From Terriglobus saanensis SP1PR4 (GTDB lineage Bacteria; Acidobacteriota; Terriglobia; Terriglobales; Acidobacteriaceae), in contig NC_014963.1 of assembly GCF_000179915.2 (NCBI RefSeq), forward strand, positions 2,294,001-2,358,000: 64,000 nt of DNA, given 5' to 3'. Shown here piece after piece: positions 34,193 through 44,000 of this stretch. Positions within the stretch are counted from its first letter, which is position 1. Every line of letters starts with the position of its first letter. The notes beneath the pieces were generated by a model. It worked only from the letters and a program-made list of their open reading frames with translations. It ran no database searches and had not been told where the DNA came from. The translations under genes and the position numbers were made by a program.

Positions 34193-35209
34193 ATGACGGA
34201 CTCCGCATCTCGAACGGGAAAACCGGATACCAGATTTTCGTCGGCCTTACAGTTTGTCCTTGGCGCTGCATGGATGCTGGTGGCCTTCAACGTCGCCCCC
34301 GGCGTGGCCCAGAGATTTCCTGTCTCCTACGCCCCTCTGGTGCAGGAGGCGGTGGTTCTGCTTCTGCTCCTGGTGGGGTTTGGAATGTTGGCGAGCCGCT
34401 TTCGGGGCGGAACGCCTGCATCTCAGACGATGGGATTAGTTCGTCGCAAGACAGCGAAGCAGGAGTGGGCACTAGGTTTGGCGCTGGGCTGGGGTATGGT
34501 CGCGATGCTTGTCTTGCCGATGATGCTGGCTGACCGGCTGCACCCTGTCTTTGACTGGAGTCCAGCGGCCTGGAATTCGCTGGTCATGAGCGTTCTGGTG
34601 CTTGCCGTGGCCGCTCTGGCGGAAGAGATTGGGTTTCGTGGCTATCCTTTCCAGCGCTTGATTGAGGCAATCGGAGAAGCCTGGGCCACCGTGGCGATGG
34701 CACTCATCTTCGGTCTTGTCCATCTGCAGAATCCGCATGCGACGCTCGCATCTACACTCGGAACGGTTCTGGCGGGGATTCTGTTTGCAGTGGCCTACCT
34801 GCGGACGAGGGCACTTTGGCTCTCATGGGGGCTTCACCTGGGATGGAATGCCAGCATGGCCGTGCTCTTCGGTCTTCCGGTAAGTGGTGTGACCGAATTT
34901 AGCTCCGTAGTACAGACCGGACCAGATCTTCCGATCTGGCTGACCGGTGGTATTTATGGGCCAGAGGGTTCCTTACTGGCTTCGGTGGTGATCCTGATTG
35001 GGATGGCTGTCCTGGTACGAACGACGCGCGATTATGCGTGGGAGTACAACTACCAGCCAATCGTCGGGGCCGGATACGCGATGGACGTTGCGCCGCCTGC
35101 GGAACATAGCAAGATGGAGGCGGCCGCCGCAGCTCGGCCCGCGCCGTTAGTCCAGATTTTGTCATCCACTCCACAAGGTTTTACCAAGACGGACGATATC
35201 CCAAAATAG
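34193..35209 (+). CDS. CPBP-family intramembrane metalloprotease
   Basis: A multi-spanning membrane protein of 338 residues. The CPBP (Abi/CAAX-like) motifs are present: EEIGFRGYPFQRL (motif 1, two Glu and Arg), FGLVHLQNP (motif 2 with His) and LHLGWNASM (motif 3 with His and Asn). It starts 17 bp after accA with GGAGAGGCAAAGC upstream. A cytoplasmic C-terminal tail (about residues 285-338) is Ala/Pro-rich. Members cleave membrane proteins or act in bacteriocin immunity; substrate unknown here. Confidence 0.88.
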   Translation: MTDSASRTGKPDTRFSSALQFVLGAAWMLVAFNVAPGVAQRFPVSYAPLVQEAVVLLLLLVGFGMLASRFRGGTPASQTMGLVRRKTAKQEWALGLALGWGMVAMLVLPMMLADRLHPVFDWSPAAWNSLVMSVLVLAVAALAEEIGFRGYPFQRLIEAIGEAWATVAMALIFGLVHLQNPHATLASTLGTVLAGILFAVAYLRTRALWLSWGLHLGWNASMAVLFGLPVSGVTEFSSVVQTGPDLPIWLTGGIYGPEGSLLASVVILIGMAVLVRTTRDYAWEYNYQPIVGAGYAMDVAPPAEHSKMEAAAAARPAPLVQILSSTPQGFTKTDDIPK

Positions 35210-35276
35210 CGCACCTTCGGTGTATTGCCAGAATCCCGATTCAGGGGGTAGAGTGCAGACACCGAGGTCCGCTGCG

Positions 35277-36398
35277 ATGAGACCCTTTCGCACACTTCTG
35301 AACGCCACACTTCTTGCGACCTGTCTTGCGGGTGCGTCCTGCATGGTGGGACAGCAGGGAAGCGCCTTTGTGGTCGGACGCGAGACGGCCACCGATGGCC
35401 TGATCCGTCCCTTTGAAAAGACACATCTGGAGCTTCCTAAAGATCCTCTCAACGAGATGGATCGTCGGCAGCTGGTTCGCATGATGTATGCGGAGCTGGG
35501 CTTTGCCCGACGCCCGCTGCCCGTCGGAGCGCCAGGCGTGATTCTGTTTGCTAACGGGTCTCTAAAGCCGGAAGCTTCCGAGATGCGCAAACGGCTCTAC
35601 GAGAAAGGCATTTCCTCGAATCAGGGGGATCGTATTCAGATCACGGATGTGCAAGTGCGTCCGGACCACATCATCTTTGACATTAATGGCGGACCGTATG
35701 TGAAACATCGTTTCCTCCGTCACTTCGAGATCAACGGCGTGAGCATGGGGCTGGACCCTTACGAGAAAGCAACCGGGTCCCGTATCATCCTGCAATTTGA
35801 GGGTCCGGTGCCTGACCTGTCGGCTGCGGAGGTGAAACTCCTTCTGGAGCCGATCCTGGACTTTGGTGTGAAATCGAGTACGGAGGCCTTTGCGGAGACG
35901 CTGCCGCCCTTGATTCGTGCTGCGGTTGAGACGCATGAGGTACTGGTGGGAATGACACGGCGGATGGTGATCGCGTCGCTCGGACAGCCGGAGATCAAGA
36001 TGCGCGAGCGTCCGGCCGGTGGAGTGGACGGGGAGGTTAGCGAGGAGTGGATCTACGGCAAGGTACCGCAGACTATGCGCTTTGTCCGTTTTGAAGGCGA
36101 CCGCGTTGTCCTGCTGAAGATCGCAGCATTGGGGAAGCCGCTCGACATTCACGATAAGGATGAGATGGCAGGGTATCGACCGCCCAAGCAAGAGCACGTC
36201 GTTGCCTTAGGGGACACGCATCCAACGCTGGGCCAGGATACGGAAGCTCCTCGGGCTCCTTCCTTACAGACGGATGCGGAACAGAAATCCTCGAATGGAG
36301 TGGGTCTGGGAAAAGTGGATCTGCCTACGAACAAGTCTGGCGATGCAAAGGTACCTGCCTCAGCTCCTGAAGATGCCGCAAAGCACCTGATCATGTAA
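35277..36398 (+). CDS. Exported protein of unknown function
   Basis: Start at 35277 gives a signal peptide (RPFRTLLNATLLATCLAGAS). About residues 40-330 are one or two mixed alpha/beta domains (QITDVQVRPDHIIFDINGGP, HRFLRHFEINGVSMGLDPYE, SRIILQFEGPVPDLSAAEVK with LLLEPILDF; then RMVIASLGQPEIKMRE, SEEWIYGKVPQTMRFVRFEG with DRVVLLKI). A Ser/Pro/Lys-rich tail closes it. The second half resembles SmpA/OmlA-like modules (a turn after LGQP and a strand pair), but I am not confident. It follows the CPBP gene in the same direction and may share its transcript. Confidence 0.7.
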   Translation: MRPFRTLLNATLLATCLAGASCMVGQQGSAFVVGRETATDGLIRPFEKTHLELPKDPLNEMDRRQLVRMMYAELGFARRPLPVGAPGVILFANGSLKPEASEMRKRLYEKGISSNQGDRIQITDVQVRPDHIIFDINGGPYVKHRFLRHFEINGVSMGLDPYEKATGSRIILQFEGPVPDLSAAEVKLLLEPILDFGVKSSTEAFAETLPPLIRAAVETHEVLVGMTRRMVIASLGQPEIKMRERPAGGVDGEVSEEWIYGKVPQTMRFVRFEGDRVVLLKIAALGKPLDIHDKDEMAGYRPPKQEHVVALGDTHPTLGQDTEAPRAPSLQTDAEQKSSNGVGLGKVDLPTNKSGDAKVPASAPEDAAKHLIM

Positions 36399-36545
36399 AC
36401 TAGTGGAGCACCGCCTTGCAGCCGTGAGAGCCGTGCCTCGACCCCCCGCACATCCGTTGGATTGAACAGGGCATAAGGGCACTTCCGCGCAAAAGAGAGC
36501 GGCAGAGATTGTCCGCGAGAGCGGAGATACGAAGGAGATTTTCAG

Positions 36546-36725
36546 ATGGCTAAGATTGCGAAAACAGGCGATCGCAAGAAGGTAATGGATACGTCCAAGA
36601 GCACAGACTGCCCGAAGTGCAGCAAGCCGACGCGCATTGTAAAGCGCGTCAAGGACCGCGAACGCGGAACCCCCGGCGGCGTGTACATTTCGTGCTCCGC
36701 ATGCGATTTCTACGAACGCCTCTAA
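36546..36725 (+). CDS. Zinc-ribbon microprotein of 59 residues
   Basis: A strong site (AAGGAGATTTTCAG) precedes the ATG. The protein has two CxxC knuckles, CPKC and CSAC, 31 residues apart, with a Lys/Arg-rich sequence between (RIVKRVKDRERGTPGG), so a zinc-ribbon fold that likely binds RNA, DNA or ribosomes. It resembles small ribosomal or topoisomerase-type ribbons only in general form. A good terminator follows (36741-36768), so the gene is its own unit or ends the dnaE-accA group. Confidence 0.8.
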   Translation: MAKIAKTGDRKKVMDTSKSTDCPKCSKPTRIVKRVKDRERGTPGGVYISCSACDFYERL

Positions 36726-36740
36726 GAGAGTTTGTACGAG

Positions 36741-36768
36741 AAAAGCCCAGGCTTCGGCCTGGGCTTTT
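36741..36768 (+). terminator. Intrinsic terminator after the zinc-ribbon gene
   Basis: A perfect 12-bp stem (AAAAGCCCAGGC / GCCTGGGCTTTT) with a UUCG tetraloop, followed by CTGTGTCATTTT. Confidence 0.92.
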
Positions 36769-36850
36769 CTGTGTCATTTTCTGCAATGGAATTCCGTTGA
36801 ATAAATCGCTGGATCGGGTGTTTCACCTATGAAGTGAAATCTAATATTGG

Positions 36851-38047
36851 GTGGAATCCGTGATTCCGAACTTATTGACGAAGTCTGAATTTGAACGGAA
36901 AATTGGCAATTACAACCCTTTTGCGCGACCATGGAAATCCGTAAGCGATATTGCTCACGCTCTCGGCCAAGCTCATGAGATTACAGGAAATCCGGGCCGG
37001 TTCATCGCCCTCTTGGGGGTACTTAAGCTGTGCTATGACTGGAAAGTTGAATACAAAGGTAAGAAAAGTCGTTCCTGGACTCTTTCACGCCGCGGGCCCG
37101 GCATTCGTCTCTTGGAAGCTAAAATTTCTGATTTATTTCATGGTGCGTTGAGTACCGAATATTCCTCCTTCAAGATGAGAAGCAATATAAGACGAAACCG
37201 CGCTGGTGCCAGATTTACCGCCCTTACTGGTATCGGAAGCCCAGATCGCCCCGCTCTTAGGCTTCCTAAAGCGATGCGAATGCTTTCAGAGACTCACTAT
37301 ATCCATGAATTTCTGGAGCCACGCCACCGGGCGTATGCATCGACATTAACATTATTCAATATGTGGCAGGCAGATACCATAGAAGGCGTAAGCTTTGCTG
37401 ACTTCGTTGAGTCGTTAGATCGAGACTTCTTGAACCGTCTCGATTTTGAGAACAGTTCGGCTGAGGGCCAGATGTTGTGGGTCCGATATCTTTCTGATTC
37501 TGACCGAGATCTAGTGGAACTTAAGCAGGTTGAACCTGGTACGAATCGTTTCGCCCGCGATGCCGACGACGGTGATCCTTTTGACACAACTGAGCATTCT
37601 TTTCAGGAAGAAGGGTATGGCCGGGCAATCTTTGTTATGGATGAATTCAATCGCATCTATGCACATAGCAAAACGGTAGATCAGTTTCATCACTCAAGTT
37701 TTTTGGGCGGAAGACCCACCAAGTCAGCAGGCAATATAAGAGTCATCGACGGCACCATCATCGAGATCATGATGCATAGTGGGCATTACAAACCCGGCCC
37801 CGCGCAAGCGTTAGCGATTTGTCGGGCATTGCTGGTCAAGTTTTCAGGAAATTCAGGCACACGTTATGACACAGAGAGCTTCAAAGACAGCGCTCCGAAT
37901 AGCGTTCGCGCACAGTCACTGCTATCTCAAATTCGAATTTCTGCTGAGTACGGCAGTGCTGTTTTCTACAATGCCCTCGAGTTCCTCAAAGCTGGTGGAG
38001 ACACAAGCACACTGCAGCCAGCTCGAGACCGCTTGAGACGTCGATAA
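36851..38047 (+). CDS. Foreign-looking protein with IQM/toxin-like SGHYKP motif
   Basis: 398 residues, no signal peptide, visibly AT-richer than neighbours. The C-terminal part carries FHHSSFLGGRP (about residue 278), then SAGNIRVIDGT, and IMMHSGHYKPGPAQALA (about residue 309). This triplet resembles, from memory, the C-terminal domain of plant IQM proteins (HSSFLAGG..AGRL..SGHYxPT) and of some bacterial Rhs or effector tails; function there is not established. The N-terminal 250 residues are unrecognised (YNPFARPWKSVSDIAHALGQ, WLSRRGPGI-like segment). The start is GTG (36851) or GTG (36860), with GGGTGG nearby. It sits between the zinc-ribbon gene's terminator and pyrF, likely a single inserted gene. 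Confidence 0.55.
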   Translation: MESVIPNLLTKSEFERKIGNYNPFARPWKSVSDIAHALGQAHEITGNPGRFIALLGVLKLCYDWKVEYKGKKSRSWTLSRRGPGIRLLEAKISDLFHGALSTEYSSFKMRSNIRRNRAGARFTALTGIGSPDRPALRLPKAMRMLSETHYIHEFLEPRHRAYASTLTLFNMWQADTIEGVSFADFVESLDRDFLNRLDFENSSAEGQMLWVRYLSDSDRDLVELKQVEPGTNRFARDADDGDPFDTTEHSFQEEGYGRAIFVMDEFNRIYAHSKTVDQFHHSSFLGGRPTKSAGNIRVIDGTIIEIMMHSGHYKPGPAQALAICRALLVKFSGNSGTRYDTESFKDSAPNSVRAQSLLSQIRISAEYGSAVFYNALEFLKAGGDTSTLQPARDRLRRR

Positions 38048-38099
38048 GAGACGCCAGTCCGGTACGCTTTATCTTACCAAGATTAAGTAAGTAAAGCTC

Positions 38100-38870
38100 T
38101 CATGGTCGAATCTTTTGCAGAATCTGGGCGGCAGCTTCGGCGGGATCGGCTGCGGTCGTAATGGGGCGGCCCACGACCAGCATGGAGGCCCCAGAGGCGA
38201 TGGCTTCTGCTGGGGATGCTGTCCGGCTCTGATCTCCCTTGGCGTCCGTTGCGGACCGGATGCCTGGAACAACGAGGAGCGGCGATGTGCCAAGCGCGCC
38301 GCGAAGGGAAGCCGTCTCCAAAGGAGAGCAAACCAACCCTGCGACTCCAGCCTTCATCGCCATGGCTCCAAGCTGGAGCACGCGGTCGCCAGGTGAGGCG
38401 GAGATTCCTGTGGCCAGCAGTTCCTGCTCGTTCATGCTGGTGAGGACCGTCACGGCGAGCAGACGGGGTGCGTCCTGGATTGTTGAGGCGGCCTCAGCGG
38501 CTGCGGAGAGCATAGCAGGACCTCCAGAGGCGTGCAGCGTGAGGAGGGAAGCTCCGCTTGAGGCAACTGAACGGACTGCGCCTGCGACGGTATTGGGAAT
38601 GTCATGGAGCTTCAGGTCAAGAAAGATGTCGAAACCGAGGTGTTTGAGGTCGTCCACGATCTTCTGGCCGGCAGCGAGATAGAGCTCCAGGCCGACTTTC
38701 ATCCACGTGCAGGAGCCTTGCAGACGCGCGGCCATCGCCAATGCCTCTGTGCCGCTGGGGAAATCCAGTGCAACGATGAGACGTTGCTTCGCAGCTTCTT
38801 CGGCTGAGAGGCGCGGCCGGGTGGGTTCACCGGCCGCTGGATTTGGGAGTAGATTCTCGGTCGAGGTCAT
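38100..38870 (-). CDS. pyrF: Orotidine 5'-phosphate decarboxylase
   Basis: Converts OMP to UMP, the last step of pyrimidine synthesis. The TIM barrel carries RLIVALDFPSGTEAL, the catalytic Lys/Asp array in DIFLDLKLHDIPNTV, and VPGIRSATDAKGDQSRTASP with VVGRPI for phosphate binding. A charged 28-residue N-terminal extension precedes the barrel. The start is 20 bp upstream of pyrF in the rlpA direction, so rlpA and pyrF may be unlinked (rlpA ends upstream). Confidence 0.95.
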   Translation of the reverse strand: MTSTENLLPNPAAGEPTRPRLSAEEAAKQRLIVALDFPSGTEALAMAARLQGSCTWMKVGLELYLAAGQKIVDDLKHLGFDIFLDLKLHDIPNTVAGAVRSVASSGASLLTLHASGGPAMLSAAAEAASTIQDAPRLLAVTVLTSMNEQELLATGISASPGDRVLQLGAMAMKAGVAGLVCSPLETASLRGALGTSPLLVVPGIRSATDAKGDQSRTASPAEAIASGASMLVVGRPITTAADPAEAAAQILQKIRP

Positions 38871-38890
38871 CTCGAAGAGTGTATCGGATG

Positions 38891-39466
38891 CTACTTCTTG
38901 AGGAACGGAAAAGCCGCCGCAGGATTGTTCTTTGCGATGAGGGTCTGCTGCGCGACCAAGTCACGAGCTTCCTGATGGTTTCTGAAGAAGACGCGCTCGA
39001 TGCGGACGCGGGCTAGGCCACCGAGTCCGATACGCTGTGCTGCCGCGCGGGATAGATCCAGAAGACGATCCTCAGGAACGGGACCGCGGTCGTTGACACG
39101 AACCAGAACTGCTCTGTGATTGCGAAGGTTGGTCACGCGTAGCAGGCTACCCAGGGGAAGCGTGCGGTGTGCGCAGGTGAGAGTGTTCATATCGAAGCGC
39201 TCGCCGTTCGCGGTGAGATGCCCTTGAAGCTCCTCGCCGTACCAGGAAGCCTTTCCGACTTCTGCAGGTCCCACTTTTACTTCTGCCACCGGCTTGAGCA
39301 CGACAGGAACAGGCGTAATACGCGCGATCGTTTTAGTGGACTGTGACGTGGGAGTGAGTGCATGGACATGAACCGCCCTCACACTTGCTCCAACAGCCCC
39401 GACTCCTGCGAGTGCCAACACGACCGTAACGTAGCGTTTGCCCGCAGGTGTAAAGAATCGTTGCAT
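38891..39466 (-). CDS. rlpA: RlpA-like double-psi beta-barrel protein
   Basis: A basic N-terminus and hydrophobic segment (RYVTVVLALAGVGAVGASVR) act as signal or anchor. The domain GKASWYGEELQGHLTANGER with FDMNTLTCAHRTLPLGSLL, LVRVNDRGPVP and LLDLSRAAAQRIG is the RlpA DPBB domain, which in RlpA lytic transglycosylases cleaves naked peptidoglycan at septa. There is no SPOR domain, so it is a short form. Acts in the periplasm or outer membrane. Confidence 0.85.
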   Translation of the reverse strand: MQRFFTPAGKRYVTVVLALAGVGAVGASVRAVHVHALTPTSQSTKTIARITPVPVVLKPVAEVKVGPAEVGKASWYGEELQGHLTANGERFDMNTLTCAHRTLPLGSLLRVTNLRNHRAVLVRVNDRGPVPEDRLLDLSRAAAQRIGLGGLARVRIERVFFRNHQEARDLVAQQTLIAKNNPAAAFPFLKK

Positions 39467-39744
39467 TCCTTATCCTCCGAGTGCTATTGTCTCGATATCC
39501 GAACAGTCAAGTCAATCAATCGACGGGCTTTAGCGTCGGCTCAGGTTTGACATTTCCTGAATTTTCCGCTAAAGAAGGCCGAGATTGCAGAGCTGCTGCA
39601 TGGCCAAAAGTACATGGAATTCTGGTCAGATTGCTGCCTTTTGGAGGCATTCGCGACGCCTGAACTTTTTTTGAAATAAGCTCAAATTATGCCCGTTCGG
39701 AAGTTTGAAAACGCCTTGCGACGTTGCCACGGGGGATTTGCGTC

Positions 39745-40566
39745 GTGAAGCAGAGGAACGACAAAGAGGGCGAAAGCCGGGTGCTCCTGTCCATCGCTGG
39801 GCATGATCCGGGGTCTGGCGCAGGCGTTACCGCCGACCTAGCGACCTTTGCAGCGCACGGATTTTTTGGAACGAGCTGCATCAGCGCGCTGACAGTTCAA
39901 TCGACAATCGGTGTTCAGCGAGTACAGGCCATGGACGCCAGCTTTCTGCGTGAGGCTTTGCTTTGTCTGCAAGACGATCTGCCTCCGGCGGGAGTCAAGA
40001 TCGGCATGCTGGGCAATAGCGAGATCGTCGGGATCGTAGCGGAGTACCTGCGGCAATTGGATCCGGAGATTCCGGTGGTCGTCGATCCGGTTCTGCGCTC
40101 CAGCTCGGGTGCCGGCCTTTTGCACTCCGATGCCATGGCTCGTCTGCGTACCGAATTGCTTCCTCGCGCAAGCTGGATCACTCCTAATATGGCCGAGTTC
40201 GCCGTCCTGCTCGGACGGGAGATTCGTGGCAAGACCGAGATTGAAGATGCTGCGAAAGATCTGGGCACGGAGTTTGGGCTACGCGGGATGGTGGTCACGA
40301 ATGGCGAAGGTCTGCCTCCCGAGGATTTCGTCTGGCAGACTTCTGGCGCGCAAAGCTGGCTGCCGGGGGAGCATATTGCAACGCGTGCGACCCATGGAAC
40401 TGGCTGTGCGTTCTCCAGCGCTTTGCTTTGCGGTCTTGTTGCGGGGTTGGATGGTACTGCGGCGGCTAAGGCGGCGAAGATCTACGTCGCGGAAGCGATG
40501 CGTCGTGCCGTACCACGCGGGGCTGGCAGGGGACCCATGCATCTCCTTTGGCGGCTCGAACCCTAG
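39745..40566 (+). CDS. thiD: Hydroxymethylpyrimidine/phosphomethylpyrimidine kinase
   Basis: Phosphorylates HMP and HMP-P in thiamine synthesis. Ribokinase-fold motifs: SIAGHDPGSGAGVTADL, GVKIGMLGN, VVVDPVLRSSSGAGLL, WITPNMAEFAVLLG, and the anion-hole ATHGTGCAFSSALLCG. I start at GTG 39745 (VKQRND) because GGGGGA lies about nine bases upstream; an in-frame TTG at 39724 is less likely. thiS follows 31 bp later, forming a small thiamine operon. No TPP riboswitch was seen upstream. Confidence 0.93.
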   Translation: MKQRNDKEGESRVLLSIAGHDPGSGAGVTADLATFAAHGFFGTSCISALTVQSTIGVQRVQAMDASFLREALLCLQDDLPPAGVKIGMLGNSEIVGIVAEYLRQLDPEIPVVVDPVLRSSSGAGLLHSDAMARLRTELLPRASWITPNMAEFAVLLGREIRGKTEIEDAAKDLGTEFGLRGMVVTNGEGLPPEDFVWQTSGAQSWLPGEHIATRATHGTGCAFSSALLCGLVAGLDGTAAAKAAKIYVAEAMRRAVPRGAGRGPMHLLWRLEP

Positions 40567-40597
40567 AGGAGGCTGCAGTCCTGCTAGGCTTAAGCTT

Positions 40598-40822
40598 GTG
40601 AGCAGCCTGAATCTAATCCTTAATGGACAGCAGCGAAGTTTTGCCGCGCTTGCTCCCGAATCATCCTTGACCAGCCTTGTAACCGAACTAGGACTGAAAG
40701 TCGATCGGGTGGCGATTGAGCGTAACGGCGAGATCGTGCCGCGCAGTGAATGGGACGTGGTCTTTCTCCAGAACGGCGACCGCTTGGAGATGGTTCACTT
40801 TGTTGGTGGCGGCAGTTTGTAG
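40598..40822 (+). CDS. thiS: Sulfur carrier protein ThiS with two extra residues after Gly-Gly
   Basis: 74 residues starting with GTG: VSSLNLILNGQQRSFAA, a beta-grasp core (VAIERNGEIVPRSEW, VFLQNGDRLEMVHFVGGG) and a C-terminal SL after the triple Gly. ThiS of B. subtilis ends in GGG and is thiocarboxylated at the terminal Gly; here Ser-Leu must be removed, or the carrier works differently. It follows thiD, with the strong terminator at 41029-41066 about 200 bp downstream. Confidence 0.88.
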   Translation: MSSLNLILNGQQRSFAALAPESSLTSLVTELGLKVDRVAIERNGEIVPRSEWDVVFLQNGDRLEMVHFVGGGSL

Positions 40823-41028
40823 AAATAGGACGCCGGAGATCGACTATACAGAATATGTGTTATCGGACATTTAAGGCTACATCAAAAATTGCCTTCGTGC
40901 CGCAGAGAGGTTTAAGGTTCTCCTCTTGGAGCTTATGGCCTAGCTGAGACCGCAGTGACTCTTAATCCTGATTCCCATAATGGCTCTGGCTTCGAATTAC
41001 TTGTTACTCGGGTTTAACCTTTTCGCTA

Positions 41029-41066
41029 AGCCCAAAGAGGAGACCGGTAGGTCTCCTCTTTGGGCT
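41029..41066. terminator. Very strong bidirectional terminator between thiS and the Oar-like receptor
   Basis: A perfect 17-bp stem (AGCCCAAAGAGGAGACC / GGTCTCCTCTTTGGGCT) with loop GGTA, between convergent transcripts. The A/T-rich flanks can serve both directions. Confidence 0.88.
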
Positions 41067-41083
41067 CATTCTTGCAACTCTTA

Positions 41084-44000
41084 TTAAAATTGATAGTGGG
41101 CGGAAAATTCGATGCGGCGTTCCTGCGAACGCGTGCTCGTGATTCTACCGAAAGTATCAGGACCGTCCGATATTCCGTTATCCGGATTGCCCAGACTGGG
41201 AGAATTCAGGAGATTGTAAGCGTTTGCCCGAAATCCGAGACTGTGACGTTCCGTAATGTGAAAGTCCTTTGACGCTGACATAGCCAGGTCATGATATCCC
41301 GGTGCCCTTTCCGTGTTGACGGCTGCTGTTCCGAAGGTATTTGCCGCCGGAACTCCATAAGCGCAGATTCCGTCATCAATCCCGGAACCACAAGGTGTAG
41401 CTGAGGGATCCGTACCCCACCAGTTGCTCACGGTGCGATTAACGATCTTGAGGTGCCGGTACTGGTTTGCTCGTGCCGTTCCGAGGCTGTTGACCGAAAT
41501 CTGGCTGGGAGCGTTCATCGTGATCGGAAATCCGGTATAGAGGAGGCCGGTAGCGCTGATCTTCCAACCTCCAGCGAGCAGGTCGAGATAGCGATTCATC
41601 CCGCTTCCAAAGGCCTGGCCCCGACCAAACGGAAGGGCATAAACGAGCAGACCGTTCAGGCTGTGACGGATGTCCTGACCAGCTGGACCGTAATCCGCGT
41701 GTCCGTTATAGCCGTCCTGGAAGGCGCCATCCGACCCACTGACACCAGGCGTGCCGTAGTTTCCAGAGCTGTTGGTCATGGCTCGAGCGTAGGTGTAGCT
41801 CACCATACCTTCCAGGCCGTGGCTTACGCGCTGCCTGAGCGCTGCCTGACCAGCGTTGTAGTTCATCGTACCGTTGGATTCCGTCAGGAGGAGCCGCTGC
41901 CCTGCACCGACGAGCGCGTCGTACGGACCCGCCGTAGCGGTGGGAGAGGTTAGTTGGTTTGCGTTGCGGTAGGTGATGAGATGTTGTCCCGATTCACCGA
42001 CGTATCCGACAGAAAGCGAAGTCTTGTTTGTTAGAGCGTATTCCGTGGTGAGCGAATACTCACTGATATACGCGGCGCGCATGTTCTGCGGCCATGCACC
42101 GAAGCCACTGAGGGCTCCAAAAGAGCCAGAAAGGCCCTGTTCCACGGAGAACGGCGTTCCCGAGATACCGGCTTTCGGCTGCACCGCAACGAGGTTGCTG
42201 GACTGAACAAAAGGCGGGCTCGAGGTCAGACGCTGGTTCCCTGCGTTGCCCTCGAAGAAACTCGTCGCACCGTATCCGCCACGGATAACGAAGCGAGGAG
42301 CCGCCTGATAGGCAAAGCCCAGACGAGGCATGATCTGGGTGTAGGTAGGGTTATAGCAGGCGTGCGTGGGGCAGAGTTGGGCGTTTGCCGGTGCACCGCT
42401 GGGGATGGAACCAGCGTAGATAGGTGTACCGGTATCCAGGAGGACGTTGGCGGTCTTGTTGTGGACTTCGTACCAGGGCTGGTCATACTGGTAACGTAGA
42501 CCGATGTTGATGGTCAGTTTATCAGTTGCCTTCCAGTCATCCTGGATATATCCCGCAGCACGCCATTGACGGTTACCCACGAGGCCTATGGCGGAATCAA
42601 GCTGTGTATTGCTCACCCGATCCAGCACAAAATCCGCCGGCCCATATCCGCCTGCAACCGATCCCAGTGAGGGATTGCTCGTGAAACTACCGTTATAGGA
42701 AAACTGCCCCAGCAGGCCAAAGTTTGCTGTGTTGATGTAATTCTGCTGATAGCGCGTGGCCTGCACTCCCATAGAGAAGAGTTGACGACCGTGTTGCCAT
42801 GTGAGGTTGTCATAGTAGTTAAAGGTATTGTCGCGGATGACCTGAACATTAGCGCTCGTGCCGAGGAAGCTGGCATTGTTACTGATGCTTTGACCAGAAA
42901 ATCCGACATACGGCTGCGCACCAAATGGGATGCCAACGATCTGATTGCCGTTAAGACCAAAGACGCCGGAAGGATCGGTTGGAATGCCGTTATCCCAGCG
43001 GACACGTGTGAAGCCGAATCGCGCCTCATTGACCACTGCGGAGGAGAAAGTATGGATCCAGCTGCCGCCACCCAATTTCGTTGGATAGAGATTCTGCGAA
43101 GGAAAGAAGATCGGGATAACAGCGGTTTGAGTATCGCCTGCGTTGGACTGTGAGTAAAACGCCGTAAACCTGTTCGTCGCAGTCGCACTCCAGTCTATTT
43201 TGACATCGGCTTGATTGTTGTGAACAAAAGTACGCTGCGGTCCCTGGAAGTTGTTTTGCAGTAGGTTATCAATGGGTACCGCATTGGGAAGAGGATAGAG
43301 CTCTGGATGAGCGAAGAGATATTTCGCGACGGGATTGACTACCGGTACGACATTGTTTGCGAAGGGGGCAAAGTTGTTTTGCGTATCGTAAAGCTGCTTC
43401 CCTGGCTGCGTCGCTGATAGAAGGGCGGAAAAATCGCCCTGCCGCATGGGTGCTGTTAGTACACTCGCACTCTGCAATCCACCGGTATGAGACCGGGCAC
43501 CTTCGTAGTCAGCGAAAAAAAACAGTCTGTTATGAAAAATCGGTCCGCCGATCGTGCCCCCAAAGATGGACTGGGTGTAGGGATTGCGCGCAATCGGCGT
43601 AGCGCTGTTCTTGTTATTCCAGGAATTGGCGTTCAGGTTTTCATTCTGCAGGTAGCCATAGGCCGATCCGTGGAACTCGTTCGATCCCGATTTAAGGATG
43701 GAAGCAATGGCACCGCCGTTGGCGTTACCGTATTGTGCCGGTGCGTTCGATGTGACCACACGCACTTCAGCCAGCGAGTCAGGTGCCGGATTGTACGCAA
43801 TCAGGTTGTTCTGAGGCTCGTTCTGATCCGCGCCATCCAGAGTGTAGTTGTTTGCCTGATTACGGTTACCGTTGATCGAAGCAATGCCATTATTGAATGT
43901 GTTGCGCTCAATCGCATTGTTACCGGTCATACCCACGGGATCCGTGTTGATCGCGCCGGGCTGAAAGAGCGTTACGCTCGAAAAGTTACGGCCATTCAGC

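Noticed and set aside
39467-39744. TPP riboswitch before thiD
   Set aside because: The conserved CUGAGA and ACCUGAUCCGG-like elements are absent.
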